Assembly: GCF_030345715.1 (NCBI RefSeq)
Contig: NZ_JAUASX010000022.1
Location: forward strand, 1-64,000
DNA length: 64,000 nt
Direction: 5' to 3'
Origin: Solimonas sp. SE-A11
GTDB lineage: Bacteria; Pseudomonadota; Gammaproteobacteria; Nevskiales; Nevskiaceae
The notes beneath the pieces are model-generated. The model saw only the letters and a list, made by a program, of their open reading frames with translations. It was not told the origin of the DNA and searched no databases. Below are positions 32,761-42,102 of the stretch, piece by piece; the stretch's first letter is position 1; the number at the start of each line of letters is the position of its first letter. The position numbers and the translations under genes were made by a program.

Positions 32761-33501
32761 TCAGCCGATCCAGATCAGGCTGGCCATGCGCCCGCAGACC
32801 GGCTCGCGGCGGAAGGAAAAGAAGCGCTCGGCGTCGGAGACGGTGCAGAGCCCGCCACCGTAGATCCGCTCCAGCCCGGCCCGGCGCAGGCGCAGGCGCG
32901 CCAGCGCGTAGAGGTCGGCCTGCAGCCGGCCCGGCAGCCCCGGGGTGAAACAGGTGGCGGCATCCGGATCCTGGGTCATGAAGGCCTCGCGCACTTCCGC
33001 CCCCACCTCGAAAGCCGCCGGGCCGATCGCCGCGCCCATCCAGGCCAGCAATCGCGACGGCGGGCGGCCCAGGGCGGCCAGGGTCTGCTCAAGCACGCCG
33101 CCGGCCAGGCCACGCCAGCCGGCATGGGCGGCCGCCACGGCACTGCCGTCCTCGGCGCAGAACAGCACCGGCAGGCAATCCGCCGTCAGCACCACGCAGA
33201 CCTGGCCATGGCCCTCGGCGACGCTGGCATCGGCCGCCGGCAGTCCGGGGACCGGCGCCCGCGCCACGGCGCAGCCGTGCACCTGGTTGAGCCAGGCCGG
33301 CTCCGCCGGCAGTGCCAGCGACTCGCGCAGCAGGGCCCGGTTGCGCGTCACGGCGGCCGGATCGTCGCCACAGTGGGCGGCCAGGTTGAAGCTGGCATGG
33401 GGACCCTGGCTGGCCCCGCCCACGCGGGTGGTCTGGAGCGCCCGGACCCCGGGCGGCGCCGGCCAATCCGCCCGCAGGAAGGACTCCGGCGCCAGGCTCA
33501 C
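32761..33501 (-). CDS. pgeF: PgeF/YfiH multicopper-type protein
   Basis: This 246-residue protein of the YfiH family has the metal-site residues: His in L-N-Q-V-H-G (residue about 75), Cys in T-A-D-C-L-P (about 108) and His in A-H-A-G-W-R-G (about 125). In E. coli PgeF (YfiH) is a peptidoglycan amidase-like editing factor that removes misplaced L-serine from precursors; older names are polyphenol oxidase or laccase. It overlaps rluD by four bases, the common rluD-yfiH pairing. Confidence 0.9.
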   Translation of the reverse strand: MSLAPESFLRADWPAPPGVRALQTTRVGGASQGPHASFNLAAHCGDDPAAVTRNRALLRESLALPAEPAWLNQVHGCAVARAPVPGLPAADASVAEGHGQVCVVLTADCLPVLFCAEDGSAVAAAHAGWRGLAGGVLEQTLAALGRPPSRLLAWMGAAIGPAAFEVGAEVREAFMTQDPDAATCFTPGLPGRLQADLYALARLRLRRAGLERIYGGGLCTVSDAERFFSFRREPVCGRMASLIWIG

Positions 33502-34475
33502 TGCGCGGCCCGCAGGGCTTCGAGCAGGGCCTGCATGTCGGCCGGCGGCTCGCAGGTCCAGCCGATGCGCTTGCCGGTCTTGGGATGCTCCAGCTCCAGC
33601 TCACGGGCATGCAGGGCCTGGCGCGGAAACGCCTTGAGTGTCTCGCGCAGCTGCGGGTCCATGCCGGCGCCGCGCACCACGTCGCCGCCGTAGATCGTGT
33701 CGCCGACGATGGGGTGGCGCAGGTGGGACAGGTGCACGCGGATCTGGTGGGTGCGGCCGGTCTCCAGCTTCAGGCGCAGGTGGGTGTGGCCGTGGAAGCG
33801 CTCCTGTACCCGGTAGTGCGTCACCGCCTCGCGGCCGCGCATGCCCTCCACCACCGCCATCTTGATCCGCTCACGCGGGTGGCGGCCGATCGGCAGGTCG
33901 ATGGTGGCGCCGGCGATCAGGGTGCCGTGGACCACGGCGTCGTACTCGCGGCGGAAGTCGCGGCGGCCGATGTCGGCCACCAGCTTGGCATGGGCCGCCA
34001 GGTCCAGGGCCACCACCAGCAGGCCGGAGGTGTCCTTGTCCAGGCGGTGCACGATACCGGCGCGCGGCACGCCGGCGGTCTGGGGAAAATGGTGCAGCAG
34101 CGCGTTCTGCAGCGTGCCGTCGCGCTGGCCGGCGCCGGGGTGGACGGTCAGGCCGGCCGGCTTGCGGATCACCGCGATGTACTTGTCGGCATGGGCCACG
34201 TCCAGGGGGATGTCCTGGGGCTGCACCGTCGTATCCTGGGGCGGCATGGCGTCCAGCTCCAGGATGTCGCCCGTCACCGCCGGCTGGCGCCCCCGGGTCA
34301 CGGTCTCGCCGTTGACCCGCAGCCGCCCCTCCTCGATCCAGCCCTGCAGGCGGGAGCGGGAGAACTGCTCGAACAGGCGGGCGCAGGCCGCGTCCAGTCG
34401 GCTGCCGGCCAGGTCGGGGGGAACCGTGGCGGTCAGCAGGAGGTCTTCTTCATCGGCCAGATCGGACGCGGTCAT
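33498..34475 (-). CDS. rluD: 23S rRNA pseudouridine synthase RluD
   Basis: This 325-residue protein has an N-terminal S4 RNA-binding domain (A-G-S-R-L-D to G-R-L-R-V-N-G) and a pseudouridine synthase domain with the catalytic motif H-R-L-D-K-D-T-S-G at residues 143-151 (Asp146). R-T-H-Q-I-R-V-H and the tail A-L-H-A-R-E-L-E follow. RluD modifies helix 69 of 23S rRNA (positions 1911, 1915 and 1917 in E. coli). It is divergent from bamD and upstream of pgeF, the usual gammaproteobacterial order. Confidence 0.93.
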   Translation of the reverse strand: MTASDLADEEDLLLTATVPPDLAGSRLDAACARLFEQFSRSRLQGWIEEGRLRVNGETVTRGRQPAVTGDILELDAMPPQDTTVQPQDIPLDVAHADKYIAVIRKPAGLTVHPGAGQRDGTLQNALLHHFPQTAGVPRAGIVHRLDKDTSGLLVVALDLAAHAKLVADIGRRDFRREYDAVVHGTLIAGATIDLPIGRHPRERIKMAVVEGMRGREAVTHYRVQERFHGHTHLRLKLETGRTHQIRVHLSHLRHPIVGDTIYGGDVVRGAGMDPQLRETLKAFPRQALHARELELEHPKTGKRIGWTCEPPADMQALLEALRAAQ

Positions 34476-34511
34476 CGGCTATACTCGGGAAATCACAGGA
34501 TTCACTCTTCC

Positions 34512-35375
34512 ATGAAGCTCAAAATCACGCTCGTGGCGGCCTTGCTGGTCGCCGGTTGCAGTTCCGATCCCAACCGGCTGCCGCCCACCAATCCGTTCAA
34601 GCCCGAGCAGCGCAGCGCGCGGGAAATGCGCCTGGAAGCCGGCCAATTGTACAAGGCCGCGCGCGATTCCCTGGATACCAGCGACTACAGCACCGCGATC
34701 GAGCGCTATGACCGCCTGATCCAGCGCTTCCCGTTCTCCGAGTACGCCACCCAGGCCCAGCTCGAGAAAATCTACGCGCAGTACCGCAACTACGACCACG
34801 ACTCCGCCCTGGCCGGTGCCGAGCGCTTCCTGCGCGAGCACCCCCGCCACAGCGGTGCCGCCTACGTGCAGTACATCAAGGGCCTGGCCAACTTCGATCG
34901 AGAAGAAGGCCTGAGCGACATGCTCGGCCTGGATGCTACGCAGAAGGACATGGGCTATTCGCGCCGCTCGTTCGACGATCTCGGCCTGCTGGTGCAGAAG
35001 TACCCCAACAGCCCCTACGCCGCCGACGCGCGCCAGCGCATGATCTTCCTGCGCAACCGCATCGCGGAAAGCGAGATCCACGCGGTGCGCTTCTACATGA
35101 AGCGCGGCGCCTGGATCGCCGCCGCCAAGCGCAGCGAGCAGATCATCGCCCAGTACCCTGGTGCCCCTGCGGCGCTGGAAGCCCTGCAGACCATGGAGCA
35201 GAGCTACCGCGCCCTGGACCTGAAGCCGCAAGCCGACGAGGCTGCCGCCATCCTGGCCGCCAACCGCGATCGCCCGGCTCCGGTCACCCCGCTGCCGGCC
35301 AAGGTCATCCCGGCTGCCGTCGTGCCGGCGGCGGAGCCGGCGGAAGCGCCGGCACCGGCTCCTCGGCAGCCCTGA
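34512..35375 (+). CDS. bamD: Outer membrane assembly lipoprotein BamD
   Basis: This 287-residue lipoprotein has the lipobox V-A-G-C at Cys16, followed by tandem TPR motifs: A-R-D-S-L-D-T-S-D-Y-S-T-A-I-E-R-Y, F-P-F-S-E-Y-A-T-Q-A-Q, and A-A-Y-V-Q-Y-I-K-G-L-A. It is the essential BAM subunit that helps BamA fold outer-membrane proteins. A Pro/Ala-rich tail of about 40 residues extends beyond the usual TPR region. A TATACT -10-like box at 34480-34485 lies 27 bases upstream of the ATG. The gene is divergent from rluD. Confidence 0.95.
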   Translation: MKLKITLVAALLVAGCSSDPNRLPPTNPFKPEQRSAREMRLEAGQLYKAARDSLDTSDYSTAIERYDRLIQRFPFSEYATQAQLEKIYAQYRNYDHDSALAGAERFLREHPRHSGAAYVQYIKGLANFDREEGLSDMLGLDATQKDMGYSRRSFDDLGLLVQKYPNSPYAADARQRMIFLRNRIAESEIHAVRFYMKRGAWIAAAKRSEQIIAQYPGAPAALEALQTMEQSYRALDLKPQADEAAAILAANRDRPAPVTPLPAKVIPAAVVPAAEPAEAPAPAPRQP

Positions 35376-35394
35376 AGGAAAGCCGGGCGGCGGT

Positions 35395-37011
35395 TCAGAT
35401 ATCGCCGTAGACGGCGGTCAGCGGATAGCGCCTCTCGCGCCCGAAGGCGCAGCGCGTCACCTTAGGCCCCGGCGGCGCCTGGCGGCGCTTGTACTCCGAG
35501 CGCCGCACCAGCGACGCCACGCGCTTGACCGTGGCCTCCTCGAAGCCTAGCGCGACGATCTCCGGGATCGACAGCTGCCGCTCGACGTAGGCCTCCAGGA
35601 TCGGGTCCAGCACCTCGTAGGGCGGCAGGGAGTCCGAATCCTTCTGGTCCGGGCGCAGTTCCGCCGAGGGCGGACGCGTGATCACGCGCTCCGGGATCAC
35701 CGGCGAGCGCGTGTTGCGCCAGGTGGCAAGGCGGAACACCAGGGTCTTGTAGACGTCCTTGATCGGCGCGAAGCCGCCGCACATGTCGCCGTAGAGCGTG
35801 GCGTAGCCCACCGCCATCTCGCTCTTGTTGCCGGTGGTCAGCACCACGTTGCCGAACTTGTTCGACAGCGCCATCAGCAGGATGCCGCGCGAGCGCGACT
35901 GCAGGTTTTCCTCGGTCAGGTCCACCGGCTTGCCGGCGAAAGTCTCGGCCAGGGTCTCGTTGAAGGCCTTGAAGGCCGGCTCGATCGGCAGCACCGAGTA
36001 GCGGATGCCCATGGTCTGGGCCTGGATGCGCGCGTCGTCGTTGGACATGTCCATGGTGTAGCGCGACGGCATTGACACGCCCCAGACCCGCTCGGGGCCC
36101 AACGCATCGACCGCGATCGCGGCGACCAGGGCGGAGTCGATGCCGCCCGACAGCCCGATCAGCGCGCCTGGGAAGCCGTTGCGGTTGACGTAGTCGCGCA
36201 CCGACTGCACCAGCGCCTCGTACACCACCTCTTCCAGCGGCAGGTCCGGCCGGCGCGGGGCCTGCTCGAAGCGTCCGCCGTCCAGCGTCACGGCGTAGAT
36301 GCCCTCCTCGAACAGCGGCGCCTCGAAGGCCAGCGAGCCGTCGGCACGCAGCACCATGGAATCACCGTCGAAGACCACGTCGTCCTGGCCTCCCACGCAG
36401 TTCACGTAGAGGATCGGCAGGCCGGTCTCGGCCACGCGCTGGTCCAGCACGCGGCGGCGCTCCCCGGTCTTGCCGGCGTGGTAGGGCGAGGCGTTGATGT
36501 TGATCAGCAGCTCGGCGCCGGCATCGCGCGCCTGCGCCGCCGGCTGCGTCAGCCAGATGTCCTCGCAGATGGTCAGGCCGATGCGGCGCCCGCCCAGTTC
36601 GAACACGCAGGGCGCATGGCCCGGGCGGAAATGGCGGCGCTCGTCGAACACACCGTAGTTCGGCAGCTGCTGCTTGCGGTAGCGCTGCTGGATCACGCCG
36701 TCGCGGATCACATAGGCGGCGTTGTAGATCACGCCGTCGGCGTATTCCGGCAGGCCCACCACCAGGGTGATGCCGCGCACTTCCGCCAGCAGGCGGTTGA
36801 CGCCCTCCTCGATCACCCGCGGCATCGCCGAGCGCAGCAGCAGGTCGTCGGGCGGGTAGCCCAGCAGGGAGAGTTCCGGACAGGCCACCAGGTCGGCACC
36901 GAGCTCGTCCCTCGCCCGCGCGCTGGCGGCGATGATCTTCTCGACGTTGCCCTCGACATCGCCGACCCAGAGGTTCAACTGGGCGAGCGCGAATTTCAGT
37001 TGTTGCGGCAT
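35395..37011 (-). CDS. nadE: Glutamine-dependent NAD+ synthetase
   Basis: This 538-residue two-domain enzyme has an N-terminal nitrilase-type glutaminase with catalytic Glu (C-P-E-L-S-L-L-G), Lys (R-K-Q-Q-L-P-N-Y) and Cys (T-I-C-E-D-I-W). The C-terminal synthetase has the P-loop L-S-G-G-I-D-S-A-L, T-T-G-N-K-S-E and P-S-A-E-L-R. It amidates deamido-NAD+ using ammonia channelled from glutamine. The ATG at 37011 is preferred; a TTG at 37026 would add five residues. It converges with bamD, 19 bases apart. Confidence 0.95.
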   Translation of the reverse strand: MPQQLKFALAQLNLWVGDVEGNVEKIIAASARARDELGADLVACPELSLLGYPPDDLLLRSAMPRVIEEGVNRLLAEVRGITLVVGLPEYADGVIYNAAYVIRDGVIQQRYRKQQLPNYGVFDERRHFRPGHAPCVFELGGRRIGLTICEDIWLTQPAAQARDAGAELLININASPYHAGKTGERRRVLDQRVAETGLPILYVNCVGGQDDVVFDGDSMVLRADGSLAFEAPLFEEGIYAVTLDGGRFEQAPRRPDLPLEEVVYEALVQSVRDYVNRNGFPGALIGLSGGIDSALVAAIAVDALGPERVWGVSMPSRYTMDMSNDDARIQAQTMGIRYSVLPIEPAFKAFNETLAETFAGKPVDLTEENLQSRSRGILLMALSNKFGNVVLTTGNKSEMAVGYATLYGDMCGGFAPIKDVYKTLVFRLATWRNTRSPVIPERVITRPPSAELRPDQKDSDSLPPYEVLDPILEAYVERQLSIPEIVALGFEEATVKRVASLVRRSEYKRRQAPPGPKVTRCAFGRERRYPLTAVYGDI

Positions 37012-37066
37012 CGGATGATTATCCAAGAAAAAAGGCGCGGCGACAGGCTTGCCCTAATATGAGGCA

Positions 37067-37879
37067 ATGAACACCCCCATCCGTCAGCCCGCCCTGTTCC
37101 TTCCTCATGGAGGCGGCCCCTGCTTCTTCATGGACTGGGACCCGCCGGACTTCTGGGACCACCTGGGCGGCTGGCTGGAGTCCCTGCCCGGCCTGCTGCC
37201 GGCCGAGCCGCGGGCGCTGCTGGTGGTCTCCGCGCACTGGGAGGCCGCGGTGCCGACCGTCACCGCCGGGACGCAGCCGCCGCTGCTCTACGACTACGGC
37301 GGTTTCCCACCGCACGCCTATCAGCTCCAGTGGCCCGCCCCGGGAGACCCGGCACTGGCCGGGCGCATCCAGGGCCTCCTGTCCCGCGCCGGCATCGCCA
37401 GCGCCGCCGACCCGCAGCGCGGCTACGACCACGGCGTGTTCGTACCGCTGCTGCTGGCCTGGCCACAGGCGCGGATTCCCACGGTGCAGCTGTCGCTGCG
37501 CCACGACCTCGACGCCGCCGCGCACCTGGCCATCGGCCGCGCGCTGGCGCCGCTGCGCGACGAGGGCGTGCTGATCCTGGGCAGCGGCTTCAGCTACCAC
37601 AACCTGCGCGCGATGATCGGCGGCGCGGTACCGGACGTGGCCGGCAGCTCGCAGCGCTTCGACGGCTGGCTGACGGCGGCGGTGCAGGCCGCGCCCCCGG
37701 AGCGCGATCGCCTGCTGGCGGGCTGGGCACAGGCGCCGGATGCACGTGCCTGCCACCCGCGGCCGGAGCATCTGATTCCGCTGATGGTGGTGGCGGGAGC
37801 GGCGGGTGAGGACGCCGGGGCCCGGTGCTATCACCATCTGCTCGGTGAGGTGACGCATTCGGGATACCGGTTCGGCTAG
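37067..37879 (+). CDS. DODA/YgiD-type extradiol ring-cleavage dioxygenase
   Basis: This 270-residue LigB-superfamily protein has probable metal ligands His14 (F-L-P-H-G-G-G), His57 (V-S-A-H-W-E) and His178 (S-Y-H-N-L). His122 in Y-D-H-G-V-F-V-P and the C-terminal T-H-S-G-Y-R are also typical of the family. Relatives include E. coli YgiD, which opens the ring of L-DOPA, and plant DODA. The physiological substrate in most bacteria is not known. It is divergent from nadE, whose start is 55 bases away, and is followed by a strong terminator. Confidence 0.85.
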   Translation: MNTPIRQPALFLPHGGGPCFFMDWDPPDFWDHLGGWLESLPGLLPAEPRALLVVSAHWEAAVPTVTAGTQPPLLYDYGGFPPHAYQLQWPAPGDPALAGRIQGLLSRAGIASAADPQRGYDHGVFVPLLLAWPQARIPTVQLSLRHDLDAAAHLAIGRALAPLRDEGVLILGSGFSYHNLRAMIGGAVPDVAGSSQRFDGWLTAAVQAAPPERDRLLAGWAQAPDARACHPRPEHLIPLMVVAGAAGEDAGARCYHHLLGEVTHSGYRFG

Positions 37880-37888
37880 AAACCCGTC

Positions 37889-37908
37889 ATGCCGGCGAAA
37901 GCCGGCAT
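37889..37908. repeat. REP-like hairpin with GAAA loop
   Basis: ATGCCGGC and GCCGGCAT form an 8-bp stem closed by a GAAA tetraloop, ten bases after the dioxygenase stop. The sequence GTCATGCCGGCGAAAGCC belongs to a class of short dispersed palindromes seen in high-GC gammaproteobacteria. A GC-rich imperfect copy-like stretch (GGCATGAC) occurs near 37,960. Confidence 0.6.
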
Positions 37909-37972
37909 CCTGTCCCAGGCCGGAGTGTCGCCGTCATGATGGAGTCCCGGCTTTCAACGGCATGACGATACA

Positions 37973-38010
37973 AACGAAAAAGGCCCGCTCGAGAGCGGGC
38001 CTTTTTCGTT
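37973..38010. terminator. Strong bidirectional terminator
   Basis: A perfect 17-bp stem (37973-37989 with 37994-38010) closed by a CGAG loop has its GC core (GGCCCGCT) flanked by five As and five Ts. It sits 13 bases after the sucD stop on the minus strand and about 94 bases after the dioxygenase stop on the plus strand, so it serves both converging units. Confidence 0.95.
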
Positions 38011-38023
38011 ACCGCGTGACGGC

Positions 38024-38899
38024 TTACTTCAGCAGCGACAGCATCGCCGCGCCGAGGTCGGCAGGGGAGCGCACGGTCTTCACGCCCGCGGCTTCCAGCA
38101 CCTTGAACTTCTCGTCGGCCGTGCCCTTGCCGCCCGAGATGATGGCGCCCGCGTGGCCCATGCGCTTGCCCGGAGGCGCGGTGACGCCCGCGATGTAGGC
38201 CACCACCGGCTTCTTCACGTGACCCTTGATGTACTCGGCCGCCTCTTCCTCGGAGGAACCGCCGATCTCGCCGACCATGATGATGCCTTCGGTCGCCGGA
38301 TCCTTCTCGAACAGCTCGATGACCTCGATGAAGCCGAGGCCGCGCACCGGGTCGCCGCCGATGCCGACGCAGGTCGACTGGCCAAGACCGTTCTGCGTGG
38401 TCTGGTGGACGGTTTCGTAGGTCAGCGTGCCGGAGCGCGACACGATGCCGATCTTGCCGGGCTTGTGGATGTGGCCCGGCATGATGCCGATCTTGCATTC
38501 GCCCGGGGTGATGACGCCGGGGCAGTTGGGGCCGATCAGCACGCTGCCCGGGTACTGCGAACGCAGCGTGGCCTTGACCTTGACCATGTCGTTCACCGGG
38601 ATGCCTTCGGTGATGCAGATGATGACCTTGATGCCGGCATCGGCCGCTTCCAGGATCGCATCGGCGGCAAACGGCGCCGGCACGTAGATCATGGTGGCAT
38701 CGGCGCCAGTACCGGCGACGGCGTCATGGCAGGTGTTGAACACCGGCAGGTTCAGGTGCTGGCTGCCGCCACGGCCCGGCGTCACGCCGCCGACCAGCTT
38801 GGTGCCGTAGGCGATCGCCTGTTCGGAGTGGAAGGTGCCCTGCTTGCCGGTGAAGCCCTGGCAGATGACCTTGGTCGCTTTGTTGATCAGGATGCTCAT
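38024..38899 (-). CDS. sucD: Succinyl-CoA synthetase alpha subunit
   Basis: This 291-residue protein has the CoA-binding Rossmann domain ([14 protein letters not shown]) and the phosphohistidine loop [13 protein letters not shown] near residue 246. The motif [12 protein letters not shown] is also conserved. It interconverts succinyl-CoA and succinate with ATP or GTP formation in the TCA cycle. It follows sucC by 18 bases on the same transcript. All catalytic features are present. Confidence 0.97.
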   Translation of the reverse strand: MSILINKATKVICQGFTGKQGTFHSEQAIAYGTKLVGGVTPGRGGSQHLNLPVFNTCHDAVAGTGADATMIYVPAPFAADAILEAADAGIKVIICITEGIPVNDMVKVKATLRSQYPGSVLIGPNCPGVITPGECKIGIMPGHIHKPGKIGIVSRSGTLTYETVHQTTQNGLGQSTCVGIGGDPVRGLGFIEVIELFEKDPATEGIIMVGEIGGSSEEEAAEYIKGHVKKPVVAYIAGVTAPPGKRMGHAGAIISGGKGTADEKFKVLEAAGVKTVRSPADLGAAMLSLLK

Positions 38900-38917
38900 G
38901 AGGGGGATTCCGGCGGA

Positions 38918-40084
<1,167 letters not shown>

Positions 40085-40203
40085 GCAGATCCCCGTAGAG
40101 AAGGAGGTGGGCGGTCAAATCAAGGGCCGCGCATTCTGGCGCAGCGACTACGCGAAGGCAAAACACCGTTCGGACGAGGCGGAAATCTCCAGCCACTACA
40201 GGA

Positions 40204-40250
40204 TGTGATTAAAAATACATATATATTATTTTTATTAAATTCTAAATCTC
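40204..40250. promoter_or_regulatory. AT-rich divergent promoter region
   Basis: Between the sucC start and the PP0621-like gene, about 45 bases are nearly all A and T (runs such as AAAAATACATATATATT and TTTTTATTAAATT) in a genome that is otherwise very GC-rich. Such a stretch is likely to contain -10 boxes or UP elements for sucC and perhaps for the pilSR unit. No single -35/-10 pair stands out. Confidence 0.45.
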
Positions 40251-40277
40251 GCTTTCTATCGCGATGGCGCCCTGCCC

Positions 40278-40283
40278 TACAAT
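40278..40283 (+). promoter_or_regulatory. Possible -10 box for the PP0621-pilS-pilR unit
   Basis: TACAAT matches five of six bases of the sigma70 -10 box and lies 29 bases before the ATG at 40313. The -35 position upstream (around 40253-40258, TTTCTA) is a poor match, so an activator or the adjacent AT-rich stretch would be needed. Confidence 0.35.
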
Positions 40284-40312
40284 GCGGGCTCGCCCCCCTT
40301 CGCCGAACCCCG

Positions 40313-40513
40313 ATGATCTTCCGCCTGCTTCTGCTCGCCGCCCTGGCCTGGATCGCCTGGCGCCTGTTCCAGCACTTCACGCGCGCGCAGCCGTTGCAGC
40401 CCCCGCCGCCGCAGGATCAGTTCGAGCCGATGGAGCGCTGCCAGAAGTGCGGCACCCACCTGCCGGCCAGGGCCTTGTCGCGCGACGGACGCTGCGGCCG
40501 CTGCAGCGAATGA
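40313..40513 (+). CDS. PP0621-family small protein
   Basis: This 66-residue protein has an N-terminal hydrophobic helix (F-R-L-L-L-L-A-A-L-A-W-I-A-W-R-L-F), a Pro/Gln-rich linker, and a C-terminal zinc-ribbon-like pair C-Q-K-C and C-G-R-C separated by about 16 residues. Such proteins regularly precede pilS and are grouped as PP0621-like. The role is unknown; a membrane-tethered metal-binding partner of the PilS/PilR system is possible. It overlaps pilS by four bases. Confidence 0.75.
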   Translation: MIFRLLLLAALAWIAWRLFQHFTRAQPLQPPPPQDQFEPMERCQKCGTHLPARALSRDGRCGRCSE

Positions 40514-42102
40514 AGGCGGAGGCCTCCGCCACCCGTCCCGAAGACTGGCGCGTCCTCTCCGCGCTGGGCCTGTATCGCCTGTCGCTGGTCAGCCTGCTGC
40601 TGGTGCTGCACCAGAGCGGCTTCGGCGCCAATTTCTTCCAGCAGTTCCACGACGACAGCTTCCGGCTGGCCTGCTACAGCTACGCCATCCTGGCCCTGTT
40701 GCTGCTGCTGCTGGTGGTCTACCGCTCGCCGCGCCTGCCCGTACAGGCTCACGTGCACTTCGCCGGCGATCTGGGCATGGTCACCTGGCTGGTCTATGCC
40801 ACGGGCGGCGTGCCCGAAGGCCTGGGCGTGCTGCTGCTGACGCCGATCATCGGCTGCAGCCTGATCCTGTCGCCGCGCATGGCGGTGCTGCAGGCCGCCC
40901 TGGCCACGCTGACCATGTTCGGCGAAGAAACCCTGCGCCAGTTGCAGCAGCTGCGCTTCGACGCCTCGGACTATACCCAGACCGGCGTGCTCGGCCTGAT
41001 GCTGTTCGCCGCCAACATCGCGGCCAACACCGTGGCCCAGCGCGCACGCCGCAGCGAGGCCATCGCCGAGCGCGTCGGCAGCGAATTCGCCAACCTCTCG
41101 CGCCTCAACGAAAGCATCGTCGAAGCCATGCAGACCGGTGTGCTGGTGGTGGATGCCGAGCGGCGCATCCGCACGGTCAACGCCGCCGCGCGGCGGCTGC
41201 TGGGCCGTAGCGCCGGCATCGGCCGCCCGCTGTCCGAGGAGCTGCCGCGCCTGGAGCAGCAGCTGCAGCTGTGGCAGGACAACGATCCCGGCGCACTGCA
41301 GCCCTTCAGCGAGAATCCGCATGGCCAGGAGCTGCTGCTGCGCTTCTCCCGCCTGGGCTGGGGCACCCAGGCACCGCTGCTGATCCTGCTGGACAGCGCC
41401 GGGCAGCTGCGCGAGCAGGCCCAGCAGATGAAGCTGGCGGCCCTGGGCCGCCTGTCGGCCAGCATCGCCCACGAGATCCGCAATCCGCTGGCGGCCATCA
41501 CCCATGCCGGCCAGCTGCTGGCCGAGTCCAGCGAGATCCGCGGCGAAGACCAGCGACTCCTGGGCATGATCCAGCGCCACTCCGGGCGCATCGACAAGAT
41601 CGTGCGCGACGTGCTGGAACTGTCACGCCGCGACGATGCCCGCCTGGAGACCCTGGTATTGCGCGACTGGCTGCAGCGGACCATCGCGATCTACAAGGAA
41701 GGGCACCCGCAGTCCTCGCGCGCGCTGGACCTGCTCGACGTGCCGGGGAGCCTGCAGGTGCGCTTCGATCCGGGACACCTGCAGCAGGTGCTGTTCAACC
41801 TCTGGGACAACAGCTTCGAGCACGGCGCCGCCGGCGGCGGAGCGCCGCGGGTGCTGATGCACGCCGAGCGCCTGGACAACGGCCGCATCTACCTGGAGAT
41901 CGCCGACAACGGCCCAGGCATCTCGCAGGACCTGTCCGACAAGGTGTTCGAGCCGTTCTTCACCACCCACAGCGCGGGCACCGGCCTCGGCCTGTACCTC
42001 GCCAGGGAAATCTGCGAATACAATCACTCGCGGCTACAGCTCGTGCCGCAGACCCGGGGTGCCTGTTTCCGCATCCTGTTTTCGATGGAACCGCGAGAAT
42101 GA
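40510..42102 (+). CDS. pilS: Sensor histidine kinase PilS
   Basis: This 530-residue kinase has six transmembrane helices in the first about 180 residues, a PAS domain (about 205-300), and a dimerisation domain with the phospho-accepting His321 in A-S-I-A-H-E-I-R-N-P-L. An HATPase domain follows, with N-box L-W-D-N-S, D-N-G-P-G-I and G-T-G-L-G-L-Y-L. Six helices plus PAS is the PilS layout that monitors PilA in the inner membrane. Its stop overlaps pilR by four bases. No type IV pilA is in the window. Confidence 0.9.
   Translation: MKAEASATRPEDWRVLSALGLYRLSLVSLLLVLHQSGFGANFFQQFHDDSFRLACYSYAILALLLLLLVVYRSPRLPVQAHVHFAGDLGMVTWLVYATGGVPEGLGVLLLTPIIGCSLILSPRMAVLQAALATLTMFGEETLRQLQQLRFDASDYTQTGVLGLMLFAANIAANTVAQRARRSEAIAERVGSEFANLSRLNESIVEAMQTGVLVVDAERRIRTVNAAARRLLGRSAGIGRPLSEELPRLEQQLQLWQDNDPGALQPFSENPHGQELLLRFSRLGWGTQAPLLILLDSAGQLREQAQQMKLAALGRLSASIAHEIRNPLAAITHAGQLLAESSEIRGEDQRLLGMIQRHSGRIDKIVRDVLELSRRDDARLETLVLRDWLQRTIAIYKEGHPQSSRALDLLDVPGSLQVRFDPGHLQQVLFNLWDNSFEHGAAGGGAPRVLMHAERLDNGRIYLEIADNGPGISQDLSDKVFEPFFTTHSAGTGLGLYLAREICEYNHSRLQLVPQTRGACFRILFSMEPRE

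Noticed and set aside
30441-32948. Plus-strand frame opposite the first DUF1302 gene
   Set aside because: It runs across a gene boundary on the other strand and lacks any protein-like motif, so it was treated as a shadow.
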